From: Marinomonas rhizomae
Lineage (GTDB): Bacteria; Pseudomonadota; Gammaproteobacteria; Pseudomonadales; Marinomonadaceae
DNA: 64,000 nt
Assembly (NCBI RefSeq): GCF_024397855.1
Contig: NZ_CP073343.1
Span: 2,418,001 to 2,482,000 of the forward strand
Direction of reading: 5' to 3'
Positions 9,053 through 18,342 of this stretch are shown in pieces. The position numbers and the translations under genes were made by a program. Below the pieces are notes generated by a model. That model was given only the letters and a program-made list of their open reading frames with translations. It was not told the DNA's origin and did no database searches. Numbering within the stretch: position 1 is the first letter of the stretch; every line of letters begins with the position of its first letter.

Positions 9053-10300
9053 TTATAGTACCTCCAACGCCAAGAGATCGCTTATTTGTTGTCTTTTCCT
9101 GATAAGACGATAATGTCCATCATCCATCAAAATCTCGGGAGCAAGCGGTCGACTGTTATAATTTGAAGACATAGAAGCACCGTATCCACCAGCGTCATTA
9201 AACACCAATAAATCACCGACTCTTGGGTTATCCAGTGTTTGATGGCAAATCACGCCATTAGCGTCTTGCGTGAACACATCACCGGACTCACACAAAGGGC
9301 CAGCCACAGCATAGTTAAGGGGGGCTGCCATTGACCTTACTGGCTTATAATTAACGTCTTGATGAATCACCTCAATTTTGTGGTAGCTTCCATACATACT
9401 GGGTCGCAACAAATCATTAAAGCCAGCATCAACCAAGACAAAATGATGCTGCTGCGTTGATTTCAAACAGTGAATTTCCGATAGCAACACACCCGCGTTT
9501 GCGACTAAAAAGCGCCCTGGTTCTACTTCAAGCTTAATGGCATGCCCTAAATGATTTTCAATATCCCTGCGTGCCTCATCCCATAAACGAAAGAATATAC
9601 TGGTATCTAGCTTTTCATCGTTAATCAAATAAGGCGCAGGCAATCCACCGCCAGTAGAAATAGCTCGAATGTCCACATTGGCGAATTTAACAATCTCAAC
9701 CATAGCGTTACAGGCTTGCGATAAATGCTCCAAATCTGATCCAGAGCCTATGTGCATGTGAATACCAATTAGATCCAAACCATATTGTTGAATCAAAGTA
9801 ATGGCCTGCGGCAGATCATCTAAAGTAATGCCATGCTTACTATTGGCTCCACCTGTATTGGTTTTTTCACTATGACCATGACCAAATCCTGGATTCACTC
9901 GAATCCAAATTGGATGCCTCGGCGCCTTTTCTGCAATTCGATGCAACATATCTATAGAGCCAATATTGACAGGGATATGATGCTGAACAACCAATTCAAC
10001 CGTTTCTCGATCAATGATATCGGCGGTGAAAACAATGCTTTCTGACTGCTCTATATTGCTGTAACCCGCCGCCAAACTGCGTTCGATTTCTCCCGCAGAA
10101 ACAGCGTCAACCATGACACCTTCCTCACGCATCAATCGTAGAATGTGTGTATTCGAGCAGGCTTTTTGTGCAAAACGAATAACGTCAAAGTCGCGTAGCT
10201 GTCTAATCTGATGCCGAATAGTGGCCGCATCATAAACCCATGCAGGCGTACCAAACTGCTGCGCTACCTCTCTTAATGTATTGGAATTAAAAATACTCAT
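9053..10300 (-). CDS. lysA: Diaminopimelate decarboxylase
   Basis: PLP-dependent fold-III decarboxylase of 415 residues that makes L-lysine from meso-diaminopimelate. It shows the PLP lysine in FAQKACSN (K46), HMHIGSG, the glycine loop STGGGLPAPY, EPGRFLVANAG, and the substrate/PLP region GPLCESGDVF with NDAGGYGASMSS near the C-terminus. The divergent neighbour is a close LysR homologue, reproducing the enterobacterial lysA-lysR arrangement, which strongly supports lysine biosynthesis over another amino-acid decarboxylase. Confidence 0.93.
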   Translation of the reverse strand: MSIFNSNTLREVAQQFGTPAWVYDAATIRHQIRQLRDFDVIRFAQKACSNTHILRLMREEGVMVDAVSAGEIERSLAAGYSNIEQSESIVFTADIIDRETVELVVQHHIPVNIGSIDMLHRIAEKAPRHPIWIRVNPGFGHGHSEKTNTGGANSKHGITLDDLPQAITLIQQYGLDLIGIHMHIGSGSDLEHLSQACNAMVEIVKFANVDIRAISTGGGLPAPYLINDEKLDTSIFFRLWDEARRDIENHLGHAIKLEVEPGRFLVANAGVLLSEIHCLKSTQQHHFVLVDAGFNDLLRPSMYGSYHKIEVIHQDVNYKPVRSMAAPLNYAVAGPLCESGDVFTQDANGVICHQTLDNPRVGDLLVFNDAGGYGASMSSNYNSRPLAPEILMDDGHYRLIRKRQQISDLLALEVL

Positions 10301-10411
10301 TTAGCTATACTCCTAGCGATTATTCTAATCATGTGAAAGAAATCATAGCGCTAAGGAAAAAATACAAATAATATCTATTTATTCGAATTCTATTCATTTT
10401 TGATATGGCTT

Positions 10412-11338
10412 ATGAAACTGACATTCCGACAGGTAGAAATATTTAATGCCCTAATGACCGCAGAGAGCGTGACCAGCGCCGCGGACATGCTGCACACATC
10501 ACAGCCGACAATTAGCCGTGAATTGGCAAGACTTGAACAAGTACTAGGGTTTAGCTTATTTGAACGCATACGCGGCCGACTCAAGCCCAGCAACGCTGCC
10601 TTCACATTGTTTGAAGAAGTAAAACGCTCATACATTGGCTTAGAACGAATTTGGTCAACCGTTGAGGATTTACGTACCGATCAAGTAGGCAGACTATCAT
10701 TGCTAACATTACCGGCTTTTTCACAGTCGTTGCTCCCAGGAGCCTGCCTTAAATTTTTAGGCTCTCGACAAAACGTTGGTATATCAATTTCTGTACAAGA
10801 GTCACCATTTTTAGAGCAAAGCTTAACTTACCAACAATATGACCTTGGTCTGACAGAAAACAATAACACGCCATCTGGAACAACACTCAGGCCATTACTA
10901 AGCATTGATGAAGTCTGCATATTGCCAAGCGGCCATCCGTTATTAGCAAAAGACACTATTGATATACGCGACTTTGAAGGTCAGCCTTTTGTGAACTTAT
11001 CACCTACCGATCCCTATCGAATAAAGCTAGACGAAGAACTGTATCGGCTTGGGATTAATCGTAAAAACCACATAGAAACGCCAACCGCTGCGTCAGTCTG
11101 CCAGTTGGTTAGCAAGGGCGCAGGTATTGCCATCATCAACCCGTTAACCGCTTTAGACTTTATTGGACATGGCTTACATATTCGCCCTTTAAGTGTTTCA
11201 TACCCCTTTACCATCAATATACTTTTGCCTTTACATCGTCCTTTTAACCCTTTTTTAGATGACTTCCTTGCCGCACTAGAGGAGGAAGCGCAAGAAATAA
11301 AAACGAAAATTAAACAGTACTCAGCTGCTGCCAAGTAA
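10412..11338 (+). CDS. lysR: LysR, transcriptional activator of lysA
   Basis: LysR-type regulator of 308 residues from the ATG at 10412. It shares with enterobacterial LysR the helix-turn-helix core LHTSQPTISRELARLEQV, the segment LFERIRGRLKP, and later DEVCILPSGHPLL, TAASVCQLVSKGAGI and NPLTALDF. It is divergent from lysA across about 110 bases, as in E. coli, where LysR activates lysA in response to diaminopimelate. The intergenic region must hold both promoters. This is one of few LysR-family genes here whose target can be named with fair confidence. Confidence 0.88.
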   Translation: MKLTFRQVEIFNALMTAESVTSAADMLHTSQPTISRELARLEQVLGFSLFERIRGRLKPSNAAFTLFEEVKRSYIGLERIWSTVEDLRTDQVGRLSLLTLPAFSQSLLPGACLKFLGSRQNVGISISVQESPFLEQSLTYQQYDLGLTENNNTPSGTTLRPLLSIDEVCILPSGHPLLAKDTIDIRDFEGQPFVNLSPTDPYRIKLDEELYRLGINRKNHIETPTAASVCQLVSKGAGIAIINPLTALDFIGHGLHIRPLSVSYPFTINILLPLHRPFNPFLDDFLAALEEEAQEIKTKIKQYSAAAK

Positions 11339-11441
11339 GCTCGCCTCTTAAGTCAGAAAAGTTGTTTGCCTACGACAAAAGGATTAACCTGAAATAACTG
11401 TAAATTAACGGACGACATTGACTAAGATTGAGGAGAAGGAC

Positions 11442-11843
11442 ATGTTATTTGGGAGTTGTTTATGCAATGGTGTTCAATACGAAATTAAAGACGACCTCGG
11501 AGACATCATGCAGTGTCATTGCCAAAAATGTCGCAAGGCTAACGGCTCGGCGTTTGCCGCTAATGCGGCCATTCCGACAACCGCTTTTTCTCTACTAAAA
11601 GGTGAAGAGCTACTGGCAGAGTACGAATCAACTCCGGGTGTTTTTCGTGTATTTTGCAAGCAATGCGCCTCGCCACTTTATAGCAGACGCCCAAGCATGC
11701 CTGAACTGCTTCGACTTCGTATCGGCACACTCGACACTAAAATTGAAGGAAAGCCGTCTTCACATATATTTGTCGGATCCAAAGCGGAATGGCATGACAT
11801 CTGCGACGAGATTCCACAATATGAAGAACGCCCTACAGTGTAA
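11442..11843 (+). CDS. GFA family protein (glutathione-dependent formaldehyde-activating-like, zinc-binding)
   Basis: Small zinc protein of 133 residues. Cysteines lie at positions 6/8, 25/27/30 and 72/75 (SCLC, CHCQKC, CKQC), the GFA/DUF636 pattern. The ATG at 11442 has an ideal GAGGAG seven bases upstream, so the longer reading from 11418 is rejected. Family members are annotated as glutathione-dependent formaldehyde-activating, but most lack demonstrated activity. No formaldehyde-pathway genes are adjacent. Confidence 0.85.
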   Translation: MLFGSCLCNGVQYEIKDDLGDIMQCHCQKCRKANGSAFAANAAIPTTAFSLLKGEELLAEYESTPGVFRVFCKQCASPLYSRRPSMPELLRLRIGTLDTKIEGKPSSHIFVGSKAEWHDICDEIPQYEERPTV

Positions 11844-11862
11844 AGGAAATTAAAAAAAGGCC

Positions 11863-11881
11863 CATCCTTTTGATGGGCTTG
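11863..11881. terminator. Hairpin after the GFA gene
   Basis: GCCCATC-CTTTT-GATGGGC, flanked on the left by seven A. On the minus strand the stem is followed by a T-run, on the plus strand it is not, so termination of the GFA gene is only possible, not clear. Confidence 0.4.
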
Positions 11882-12072
11882 AATAGAAACTATGTCGACA
11901 TTTAATACGACTGACAATCTTATTTATATCATTACCACATAACTCAAGCTGGCAAATAGTAACCCCATCAAAATTCAAAAAGTTATCCCCCCCATTACAA
12001 AAACCTTTTCACTTCTAGACATTTAAAACAAAAAGTCGATAATTGCGCGATTATAAATAGAGCACAAATATA

Positions 12073-12783
12073 ATGAAGGCGATACCGAACAGACATTGTG
12101 TCGATATATTACGAGAGCAATGCAAAACAAACTCAATGAGGCCCTTCATAGCAAGGGGATCTAATGCTGTTCGATGCGCAAGTTGCCTAATGGCTGAATT
12201 CGCCTGCTTTTGCCATCTAAGAAAGAATATTGCCTCGCCAATCGAGTTTATTCTGCTTTTTCATCGCGATGAAATTCATAAACCAACCAATAGCGGCCGA
12301 CTCATCGCTGACTTATTCCCAAACGACACCCAAGCCTACCTATGGAGCAGAACCGAACCACATAAATCCTTACTGGATCATATAAATAGCAGACAAGGAA
12401 ACTGCACGATATTGTTCCCAAACACAGAAACCGCACAAGCCAAGAATAGACAACTAAGAATGGCCGCCCCACCAAGCGATAAAGGCAATGAAAAACACAC
12501 CTTTATTATCTTAGATGGGACATGGAAACAGGCAAGTAAAATGTTTCACCAAAGTGAGTGGCTTAAAGATATCCCTCACTTTGAAATTAACAGTGAAGCC
12601 CAGCGCTCTTTTCTTGTTAGACATTCAAGCCATCAAATGCAGTTCGCCACTGCTGAAGTGACCGCCATGCTACTAGAGACGCTTGGTTACCCCGAACAAA
12701 GCCAAGAGTTGCTAAGCTATTACCAAGCGTTCAACAAACATTGCTTGATAAGCCGAAAGCGCGGTAACAACGACACCTTGTGA
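12073..12783 (+). CDS. DTW-domain protein, probable tRNA-uridine aminocarboxypropyltransferase (TapT/YfiP-like)
   Basis: 236 residues with zinc-site cysteines at 35/38/45/47 (RCASCLMAEFACFC), the motif HRDEIHKPTNSGRL (about 64-77), and the family signature DGTW at 148-151 followed by KQASKMF. DTW proteins such as E. coli TapT transfer the aminocarboxypropyl group of SAM to U47 of tRNA to give acp3U. No strong ribosome site precedes the ATG at 12073; an internal ATG at 12136 is possible. It appears monocistronic. Confidence 0.85.
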   Translation: MKAIPNRHCVDILREQCKTNSMRPFIARGSNAVRCASCLMAEFACFCHLRKNIASPIEFILLFHRDEIHKPTNSGRLIADLFPNDTQAYLWSRTEPHKSLLDHINSRQGNCTILFPNTETAQAKNRQLRMAAPPSDKGNEKHTFIILDGTWKQASKMFHQSEWLKDIPHFEINSEAQRSFLVRHSSHQMQFATAEVTAMLLETLGYPEQSQELLSYYQAFNKHCLISRKRGNNDTL

Positions 12784-12841
12784 AAGAAAGTTACAAAAAT
12801 AGAAAGCTAACTAAAACAACGAAATACCATTACTTCGTCTA

Positions 12842-13324
12842 TTAAGACTCTCTAAACAACAAATTCACCCAACCGTTGGAATGAAACTGCGCCGCTTGTT
12901 TTTTCTTCTTTCCCACTAGAACAGGTCCATTATCTAAAAACAAAAACGCTTTCCAAGTGCGCTTAAACACACCCCAGCTAAGTTCAAAAACCAGCTCATT
13001 ATGGCAGCAGAAAAACACCGTCGTATCTTCTCCCCAAGCAGAAAAATGCGCTAACACATCATCTGGCAATGATGGCTGTTCGCTATCCCATGCTTTTTCC
13101 CATTGTAGCTTACCGTCAGGGGCTTGAGCGCTGATTTTCTTCAACCAATCACGATCAGTAAAGTGATCTGGGTGTATTTGCTCATCACTAATATAGTCTC
13201 GCCAAATTTGACTGGCACGCAACTCACTCAACAAGCGAATGTCTTGTAGATCTTCCGTTTCGACTTTTGGATCATTACGTTTAAAAATCCAACTCTTTGA
13301 AAACTGTTCTAACGATTGGTACAA
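12842..13324 (-). CDS. DUF2947 family protein
   Basis: 160 residues without known motifs of catalysis. The pattern SWIFKRNDPKVETEDL near the N-terminus, ASQIWRDYIS, and WGVFKRTWKAFLFLDNGPVLV with KKKKQAAQF near the C-terminus matches DUF2947 of gammaproteobacteria as I recall it. The start is a TTG with AAGGA seven bases upstream; no ATG fits. Function unknown. Confidence 0.7.
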   Translation of the reverse strand: MYQSLEQFSKSWIFKRNDPKVETEDLQDIRLLSELRASQIWRDYISDEQIHPDHFTDRDWLKKISAQAPDGKLQWEKAWDSEQPSLPDDVLAHFSAWGEDTTVFFCCHNELVFELSWGVFKRTWKAFLFLDNGPVLVGKKKKQAAQFHSNGWVNLLFRES

Positions 13325-13487
13325 GGAGATTTCCTTAAATGTGTTCTGGTTTAGTAGACTTTAGTATGATGAAAAAAACTAACCTAACAAGTGAAAAAGG
13401 ATCGTTTGTTCAATCGGTCAAGCTTAACTAGTATTAGCATTGTTGTAATAAAACAACATTTCTTAATTAGCAGAACAGGAGAATACT

Positions 13488-13679
13488 ATGGACTCTCAAC
13501 AACAATACGAAGCACTTTTAGCAAAATGGGGCTACGCAGACACTACAGTTGAAGGCCACGCTCGACGTCAAAGACGCGCTCGCCGCGTTAAAGCTGTTGT
13601 TACTTTTTTCAAGAACACTTTTAAAGCAATCAAAAAAGTAAGCGCTCGTCCTCAGCAACTTGGTCAAGCAAGCAACTAA
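13488..13679 (+). CDS. Small basic hypothetical protein
   Basis: 63 residues, strongly basic in the middle (HARRQRRARRVKAVVTFFKN). A good ribosome site (AGGAG, about 7 bases upstream of the ATG) and an isolated position with its own upstream region support expression. No family recognised. The charged amphipathic centre could bind nucleic acid or membrane, but that is speculation. Confidence 0.7.
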   Translation: MDSQQQYEALLAKWGYADTTVEGHARRQRRARRVKAVVTFFKNTFKAIKKVSARPQQLGQASN

Positions 13680-13829
13680 GCTTCACAAGAATAAGCCCAT
13701 AATAATTGGGTGTTAGTGTATCGTAAATAGATCTTTTTAAGGGGAGAAAAATAATAAAACCCCCTCCCTTCCTAATTCCCCTCCAAATTCGTTATCATCA
13801 ATACTCATTCACAACAAAATTTTTTCTTT

Positions 13830-14474
13830 ATGACTTACTCTTACAAAGCAATAATCTTTGATTGCGATGGCGTCATTGTCGACACAGAAAACATATCCAA
13901 TACCATCTTAAAATCCATGTTAAGCGAGTGCGGCCTAGAACTCGATGACGAGACCTTACACGCAAAATTCACAGGATTCACCAACCAAGAAAACCTAATC
14001 AATGCTGAAAAACTACTGGGCAAGCCACTACCAGCAAATTTTGACGACGATTACAGACAGCGCTTTCATGCCATCATCGAAGCTGATCTAGAACCTATTA
14101 AAGGCGTACGTGACTTACTTAGTAAGATCACCACACCAATTGCCATGGCAACCAATGCACGCCGCAAAGAAATGAACTTCAAACTAGACAAAATTCAATT
14201 ATCTGAACGCTTTTCTACCCGTTTCTGTGTCGAAGACGTGGAAAACGGCAAACCAGCACCAGATCTTTACTTAAAAGCCGCGCAAGCACTCAATGTGGAA
14301 CCAGAAGATTGCTTGGTAATAGAAGATTCAGTCGCAGGAATCACCGCAGGACGAGCTGCCGGAATGCGAGTACTCGCCTTCAGTGAAACGCTTGATGAGA
14401 AAATGCAAACAGCCGCAGGCGCGACTGAGTGTTTTAAATCAATGAAAGAACTAGAAGGTCTGTTAGGTCTATAA
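13830..14474 (+). CDS. HAD-superfamily hydrolase, subfamily IA (phosphoglycolate/beta-phosphoglucomutase-like)
   Basis: 214 residues with all HAD motifs: FDCDGVIVDTE (nucleophile D11, acid D13), the second motif around MATNARRKE, Lys in ENGKPAPDLYLKAA, and the metal-binding IEDSVAGITAGRAAGM. The four-helix cap between motif I and II is typical of phosphoglycolate-phosphatase-like enzymes. Substrate is not predictable from sequence. It is convergent with yejK. Confidence 0.87.
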   Translation: MTYSYKAIIFDCDGVIVDTENISNTILKSMLSECGLELDDETLHAKFTGFTNQENLINAEKLLGKPLPANFDDDYRQRFHAIIEADLEPIKGVRDLLSKITTPIAMATNARRKEMNFKLDKIQLSERFSTRFCVEDVENGKPAPDLYLKAAQALNVEPEDCLVIEDSVAGITAGRAAGMRVLAFSETLDEKMQTAAGATECFKSMKELEGLLGL

Positions 14475-14522
14475 CAAACCTTCTACCCATTCATATCAAA
14501 CAGGCCGCTTTATCCAACCAAC

Positions 14523-15551
14523 TTAGTTAGACATAGACTGCAACTGTTTCAGCAGGCTCTTCGGCAAGTCTTTAATCGTCAATGTGCCGGAGTCTGCATC
14601 AAACACAACAGACTCAGCCAACAGCTCACTATCAAAACTAATGGTCAATGCACGAGAACTACCTGATAAGCGAGTCAATTTTTTCAGCGCGGCTTTTTCA
14701 ACGAAAATTTCCTTCTCCATCTTGAAGCTATCAGAATCGGCAATTTCTAAGAACTTATTTGCCTGCTCAACAGAGAATCGAGATTCAACCTGAGAAGCAA
14801 TCTCTTTAATCGCCAACGGCTCGCGGTCTTGCGCTTTCGCCTGACAATGCTCAGAAACCACTTTCTTAAATTCATTCGCCTGCTTAGAAGGCAAACCTTC
14901 AGACTGACAAAACGCCGCAGTCAAATCCACCAGCTTGCGCGTTTCTTTTGCCGCGACTTTCGGTTCATCACAACCAATAAACTGAGTAAAGTATTCACTC
15001 TCAAATTTAGGCGCTCGACCAAAACGGAAAGAAATATAGCGACCTTCATCGCCCGCTTGCCACGCGGTCAAATTGATACGCAGCGACATATGAAGTTTTT
15101 CCATCTCAATTTGTTCGATTTGCGACAAACTCAGATCCGCACCAAGGCCAATGCCTTTTTTGCGTTTCAGCATCACTATGTACAAGAAATGCGTATCGTG
15201 AAGTTCGTAATGGTTAAACCACAACAAGCCACCTTCCGCTTCTTCAACAGGCTCTAAATACTTTAAGTATTCTGCCGCACAATCTTTGGTAAATCCTGCA
15301 AAATCGACAAAAGTATCGTTCTTAAAATGCTTAAACAGCAAAGCGGGTAATTGTGCGCCCTCTTCACTTCCCTGAGGATTTACAAAACGTCCAGTATTCA
15401 TACCAGAACGATTAAATAGATTCGTCACCTGAGCAGACAATGCTTCGGCTTGCCCATCAACAGGGTTTTCATTGGGACGTGCAATAAGTATCGCCTTACG
15501 CTCGCCTTCATGCTTTTGAATCTCATGCACAATTAAGTTGCTAATAGACAC
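14523..15551 (-). CDS. yejK: Nucleoid-associated protein YejK (NdpA family)
   Basis: 342 residues with the characteristic YejK/NdpA features: LIVHEIQKHEGE at the N-terminus, FNHYELHDTHFLYIVMLKRKKGIG in the middle, and SFRFGRAPKFESEYFTQFIGC. E. coli YejK is a conserved nucleoid-associated protein that interacts with topoisomerase IV. Chromosomal role, single gene, convergent with the HAD gene. A small acidic/basic protein gene is divergent upstream. Confidence 0.87.
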   Translation of the reverse strand: MSISNLIVHEIQKHEGERKAILIARPNENPVDGQAEALSAQVTNLFNRSGMNTGRFVNPQGSEEGAQLPALLFKHFKNDTFVDFAGFTKDCAAEYLKYLEPVEEAEGGLLWFNHYELHDTHFLYIVMLKRKKGIGLGADLSLSQIEQIEMEKLHMSLRINLTAWQAGDEGRYISFRFGRAPKFESEYFTQFIGCDEPKVAAKETRKLVDLTAAFCQSEGLPSKQANEFKKVVSEHCQAKAQDREPLAIKEIASQVESRFSVEQANKFLEIADSDSFKMEKEIFVEKAALKKLTRLSGSSRALTISFDSELLAESVVFDADSGTLTIKDLPKSLLKQLQSMSN

Positions 15552-15637
15552 CAGCTACCTCTTACGTTTAATATGGATGATTACGATCATTTTTTAACCC
15601 ATCGACTCACTAAAGGACATCCCGAAACCAAAACGCC

Positions 15638-15955
15638 ATGATAAAACCCAAAACCACCAAAAGAGACACACGCGAAGAACTTGAGTCTCTGGTAGATCAA
15701 TTTATCAAGAAAAACGGAACGATCCAGCAAGTCGACATGGGTGAATCCGGTTTAGTTGATGGCAAGTATAACACGAGCCACATAGGCTTTAACGAGCCAA
15801 AACAAGATCGCACGCCATTAAATCACGTTGTTGCTGCTATTCAACAACGAAAACACAGCAAATCCCCACCAGTAACACCTCCTAAGAAGCGACCTAAGAA
15901 AAAAATCATCTACGATGACTTTGGTGACCCCCTTCGTTGGGTTTGGGAAGAATAA
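15638..15955 (+). CDS. Small hypothetical protein, SutA-like central segment
   Basis: 105 residues. The segment REELESLVDQFIKKNGTIQQVD resembles the conserved helix-and-strand of small gammaproteobacterial proteins such as SutA (R-x-L-x-x-x-x-x-x-F-L-x-x-G-G-x-V-x-x-I). It has a lysine/proline-rich linker and an aromatic tail DPLRWVWEE. Divergent from yejK. Function not assignable; the SutA resemblance is limited to one segment. Confidence 0.6.
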   Translation: MIKPKTTKRDTREELESLVDQFIKKNGTIQQVDMGESGLVDGKYNTSHIGFNEPKQDRTPLNHVVAAIQQRKHSKSPPVTPPKKRPKKKIIYDDFGDPLRWVWEE

Positions 15956-16048
15956 GAAGATAAAAAGAGTCTTCTCTCTATGGCTTTGAATTACTAAGCT
16001 GATGCTGCAATAATGCTCCCACATTTTTAACAAAATTAGGGAGTTATC

Positions 16049-16471
16049 ATGTCCATTAAATACCTACACGCCATGATAAGAACAGATAAGCCAGAAGAAA
16101 GTCATGCCTTCTACACAGAAGGTCTAGGACTAATCCAGACCAGACGTATGGACAGTGAGAAAGGACAATTCTCACTTATCTACTACGCCACAGAAAAAGG
16201 CGCACCAGAAGTTGAACTGACCCATAACTGGAGCGATCGCGCTTACACTGGCGGCGACCAATTCGGCCACCTAGCCTTTGAAGTCGACAATATTTACCAA
16301 GTGTGTGAAAAGCTACAATCCTTGGGCGTGACTATTTTACGACCACCGCGCGATGGTCATATGGCTTTTATTAAAGATCCAAACGGTATTTCAATCGAAC
16401 TATTACAGAAAGATGGGGCCCTTGAAAGCGCGGAACCATGGGCTTCTATGGAAAACACAGGCAGCTGGTAG
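16049..16471 (+). CDS. VOC-family lactoylglutathione lyase (glyoxalase I-like)
   Basis: 140 residues, two beta-alpha-beta-beta-beta modules. The four metal ligands of glyoxalase I are in place: His7 (KYLHAMIRT), Glu in PEVELTHNW, His in QFGHLAFEV and Glu in ISIELLQ. LTHNW and GHLAFEVDN match GloA closely, so conversion of the methylglyoxal-glutathione hemithioacetal to lactoylglutathione is likely. Strong ribosome site AGGGAG. A terminator follows. Confidence 0.85.
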   Translation: MSIKYLHAMIRTDKPEESHAFYTEGLGLIQTRRMDSEKGQFSLIYYATEKGAPEVELTHNWSDRAYTGGDQFGHLAFEVDNIYQVCEKLQSLGVTILRPPRDGHMAFIKDPNGISIELLQKDGALESAEPWASMENTGSW

Positions 16472-16516
16472 TTACATAAGTTTACAAAAACTCGAATAAA
16501 TTAAACAAAGATACAA

Positions 16517-16540
16517 AAAGCCAATATCCATATTGGCTTT
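16517..16540 (+). terminator. Terminator after the glyoxalase gene
   Basis: Perfect 11-bp inverted repeat AAAGCCAATAT-CC-ATATTGGCTTT, followed by CATCTCTT. The stem is long although the T-run is part of the arm. Confidence 0.65.
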
Positions 16541-16587
16541 CATCTCTTAATCTAACCCTGTAGTCAAACTAACTAGGTAGAATAGAA

Positions 16588-17220
16588 ATGACAATCTTCA
16601 AGACAACCATAGGCCTAACCCTTGGCGCTCTACTTTTTTTTAGCCAAGCAGCTGTTGCGGAAAACCTGTACACTTCAAATGTACTGTCGCGACTTGCCGA
16701 TTCTGATCGTGATGGTGTAATCGATGCCCGTGACTTTTGCCCAAACACCTCAAAAGATGCTGCTGTAGACACCTATGGCTGTCCCGATCAAACAACTAAA
16801 TTACTGTCTATAGAACTAAATGTTTTGTTCGACACTGGTAAAGCTGACATTAAGTCGCGCTTCTATCCTGAGCTAAAAGATCTTGCCGACTTCTTACAAA
16901 AACACCCTGCGAGCACAGTCGTTATTGAAGGCCATACGGATAGCGTTGGCTCTGCTGAAATGAACCTAGATCTATCCCAACGCAGAGCGTCCGCGATTAT
17001 CAATGTATTAGTCGACAACTTCAGAATCCAACAGGCTAGAATGAAAGCCATTGGCTACGGTGAAAATCGTCCTATCGCAGACAACAATACAGATGATGGC
17101 CGAAAGCTAAACCGTCGAGTCGTAGCGGAAGTCTTTGCTAAGGAACAGTTTGCCAACGACCGCTGGACAATCTACAGCGTAGACGAAAACAGCAGCACCG
17201 CGCTAAACAACAGAAACTAA
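16588..17220 (+). CDS. OmpA-family outer-membrane protein
   Basis: 210 residues. A signal peptide (residues 1-24, cleavage after AVA) is followed by a calcium-binding thrombospondin-3-like repeat (DSDRDGVIDARDFCPNTS) and a C-terminal OmpA peptidoglycan-binding domain (IEGHTDSVGSAEMNLDLSQRRA, then GYGENRPIADN). It lacks a beta-barrel and a lipobox, so it is probably a periplasmic or peptidoglycan-associated protein. The two cysteines CP...GCP fit a disulfide. It is flanked by terminators and so is monocistronic. Confidence 0.87.
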   Translation: MTIFKTTIGLTLGALLFFSQAAVAENLYTSNVLSRLADSDRDGVIDARDFCPNTSKDAAVDTYGCPDQTTKLLSIELNVLFDTGKADIKSRFYPELKDLADFLQKHPASTVVIEGHTDSVGSAEMNLDLSQRRASAIINVLVDNFRIQQARMKAIGYGENRPIADNNTDDGRKLNRRVVAEVFAKEQFANDRWTIYSVDENSSTALNNRN

Positions 17221-17245
17221 GTATTTAGTAAACAGAATCCCCTCT

Positions 17246-17272
17246 AAGCCAGTCATGATAAATGACTGGCTT
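17246..17272 (+). terminator. Terminator after the OmpA-family gene
   Basis: AAGCCAGTCAT-GATAA-ATGACTGGCTT followed by a run of T. Perfect 11-bp stem. Confidence 0.9.
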
Positions 17273-17309
17273 TTTTTGGTTTGGAGGTAGGAGTCATCAA
17301 TTAGTTTTT

Positions 17310-18191
17310 TTAATCTTCTTTTATCTCAACCTCTTCGACCGACGCTAAGTCTCTTCCAGTACTGTCTTTCCATTCCTTTAAACCATTGGCACTGCGCCCC
17401 ATAATCACCGCAGCGGCACTGGATGGACTGCTAAATAAATAATCCTGCTGGAAAACCAAGGACTCGCCTTTAGCAACAATAACACCACCTTCGATCAATT
17501 CATCGCGAATCAATTGCGCCCATTTGGGGAAAGACGGCACGGTATCTTTCGTCACTTCAGAGCCTGTAAACACCACAAAACCATCCGCTACTCGTTTGCC
17601 TCGACCATTGGCACCACGAGCACCTTTGATATACAAACCATCGTCGGCATGAAAAATGTCATCCGTGTGCCGAACCAACGGCTCAAACACACGAAAGCCC
17701 ATGGTATTCACAAGAATCTGAACGTACTCGATAAACTCTTCCATTTCCGCTTGGTCGGACTCAGAAATAGCACTACGTGTAGGCGTATTATCGTTTACCA
17801 AATCATAGCGCCCTGCTTGATTGGCGATTTCAAACAATCTGGACTCAAGGTATTTGATATGAGCTTTATTTAGATTGTCGTCTTTACTAATAAAGACCAC
17901 CGCCTCATTCCAGAAATCTTTTTTAGACACATGCTGAGCAAGGCGCTTAAACGCGTTTTCCGCTTCACCAATATAGACCTTGGGTTTTGAGGTAGAAGAT
18001 TCCGTTTTGCCAAACAACAAATACACAGAGGTGCTTTGTAAATCCGCTCTGTCGGCGCAATCTTTCACCTTGCCCCGTGGAATACGATAAGCCTTACCAT
18101 TCCAATTGGATAGCTCGCACATCATGCGCCCTTCTGGATCGGCATCCATCAAAAAAAGCTTGATCGTTTTAGCGTATTGCTTGTTGTACAT
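17310..18191 (-). CDS. GIY-YIG nuclease family protein with C-terminal DUF4357 domain
   Basis: 293 residues. The N-terminal half holds a GIY-YIG-like core: VYLLFGKTES, then KVYIGEAENAFKRLAQH and KAHIKYLESRLFEIA. The C-terminal part, from about residue 255 (LFSSPSSAAAVIMGRSANGLKEWKD), matches DUF4357, often joined to such nucleases near restriction systems. It lies at the edge of a defence region (toxin-antitoxin-chaperone operon and type I restriction locus on the same strand), so a defence or DNA-processing role is likely. Substrate unknown. Confidence 0.8.
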   Translation of the reverse strand: MYNKQYAKTIKLFLMDADPEGRMMCELSNWNGKAYRIPRGKVKDCADRADLQSTSVYLLFGKTESSTSKPKVYIGEAENAFKRLAQHVSKKDFWNEAVVFISKDDNLNKAHIKYLESRLFEIANQAGRYDLVNDNTPTRSAISESDQAEMEEFIEYVQILVNTMGFRVFEPLVRHTDDIFHADDGLYIKGARGANGRGKRVADGFVVFTGSEVTKDTVPSFPKWAQLIRDELIEGGVIVAKGESLVFQQDYLFSSPSSAAAVIMGRSANGLKEWKDSTGRDLASVEEVEIKED

Positions 18192-18342
18192 CTCACATTC
18201 CCTGGTAAAAGAGCATTAGGTCTAGGCTTTTAGAAACAAAGCTTAATCTGCTTAAAACGAATTACTTGCAAATAACTAGGACTCGCGCACCTCATCTAGC
18301 ACAACTAAATCCCTTTCTTGCTCATACCAGATACAAATGCGC

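Noticed and set aside
14829..15257. 142-codon plus-strand ORF inside yejK
   Set aside because: Shadow of yejK on the opposite strand. Composition (Arg/Phe-rich) is not protein-like and YejK homology covers the region.
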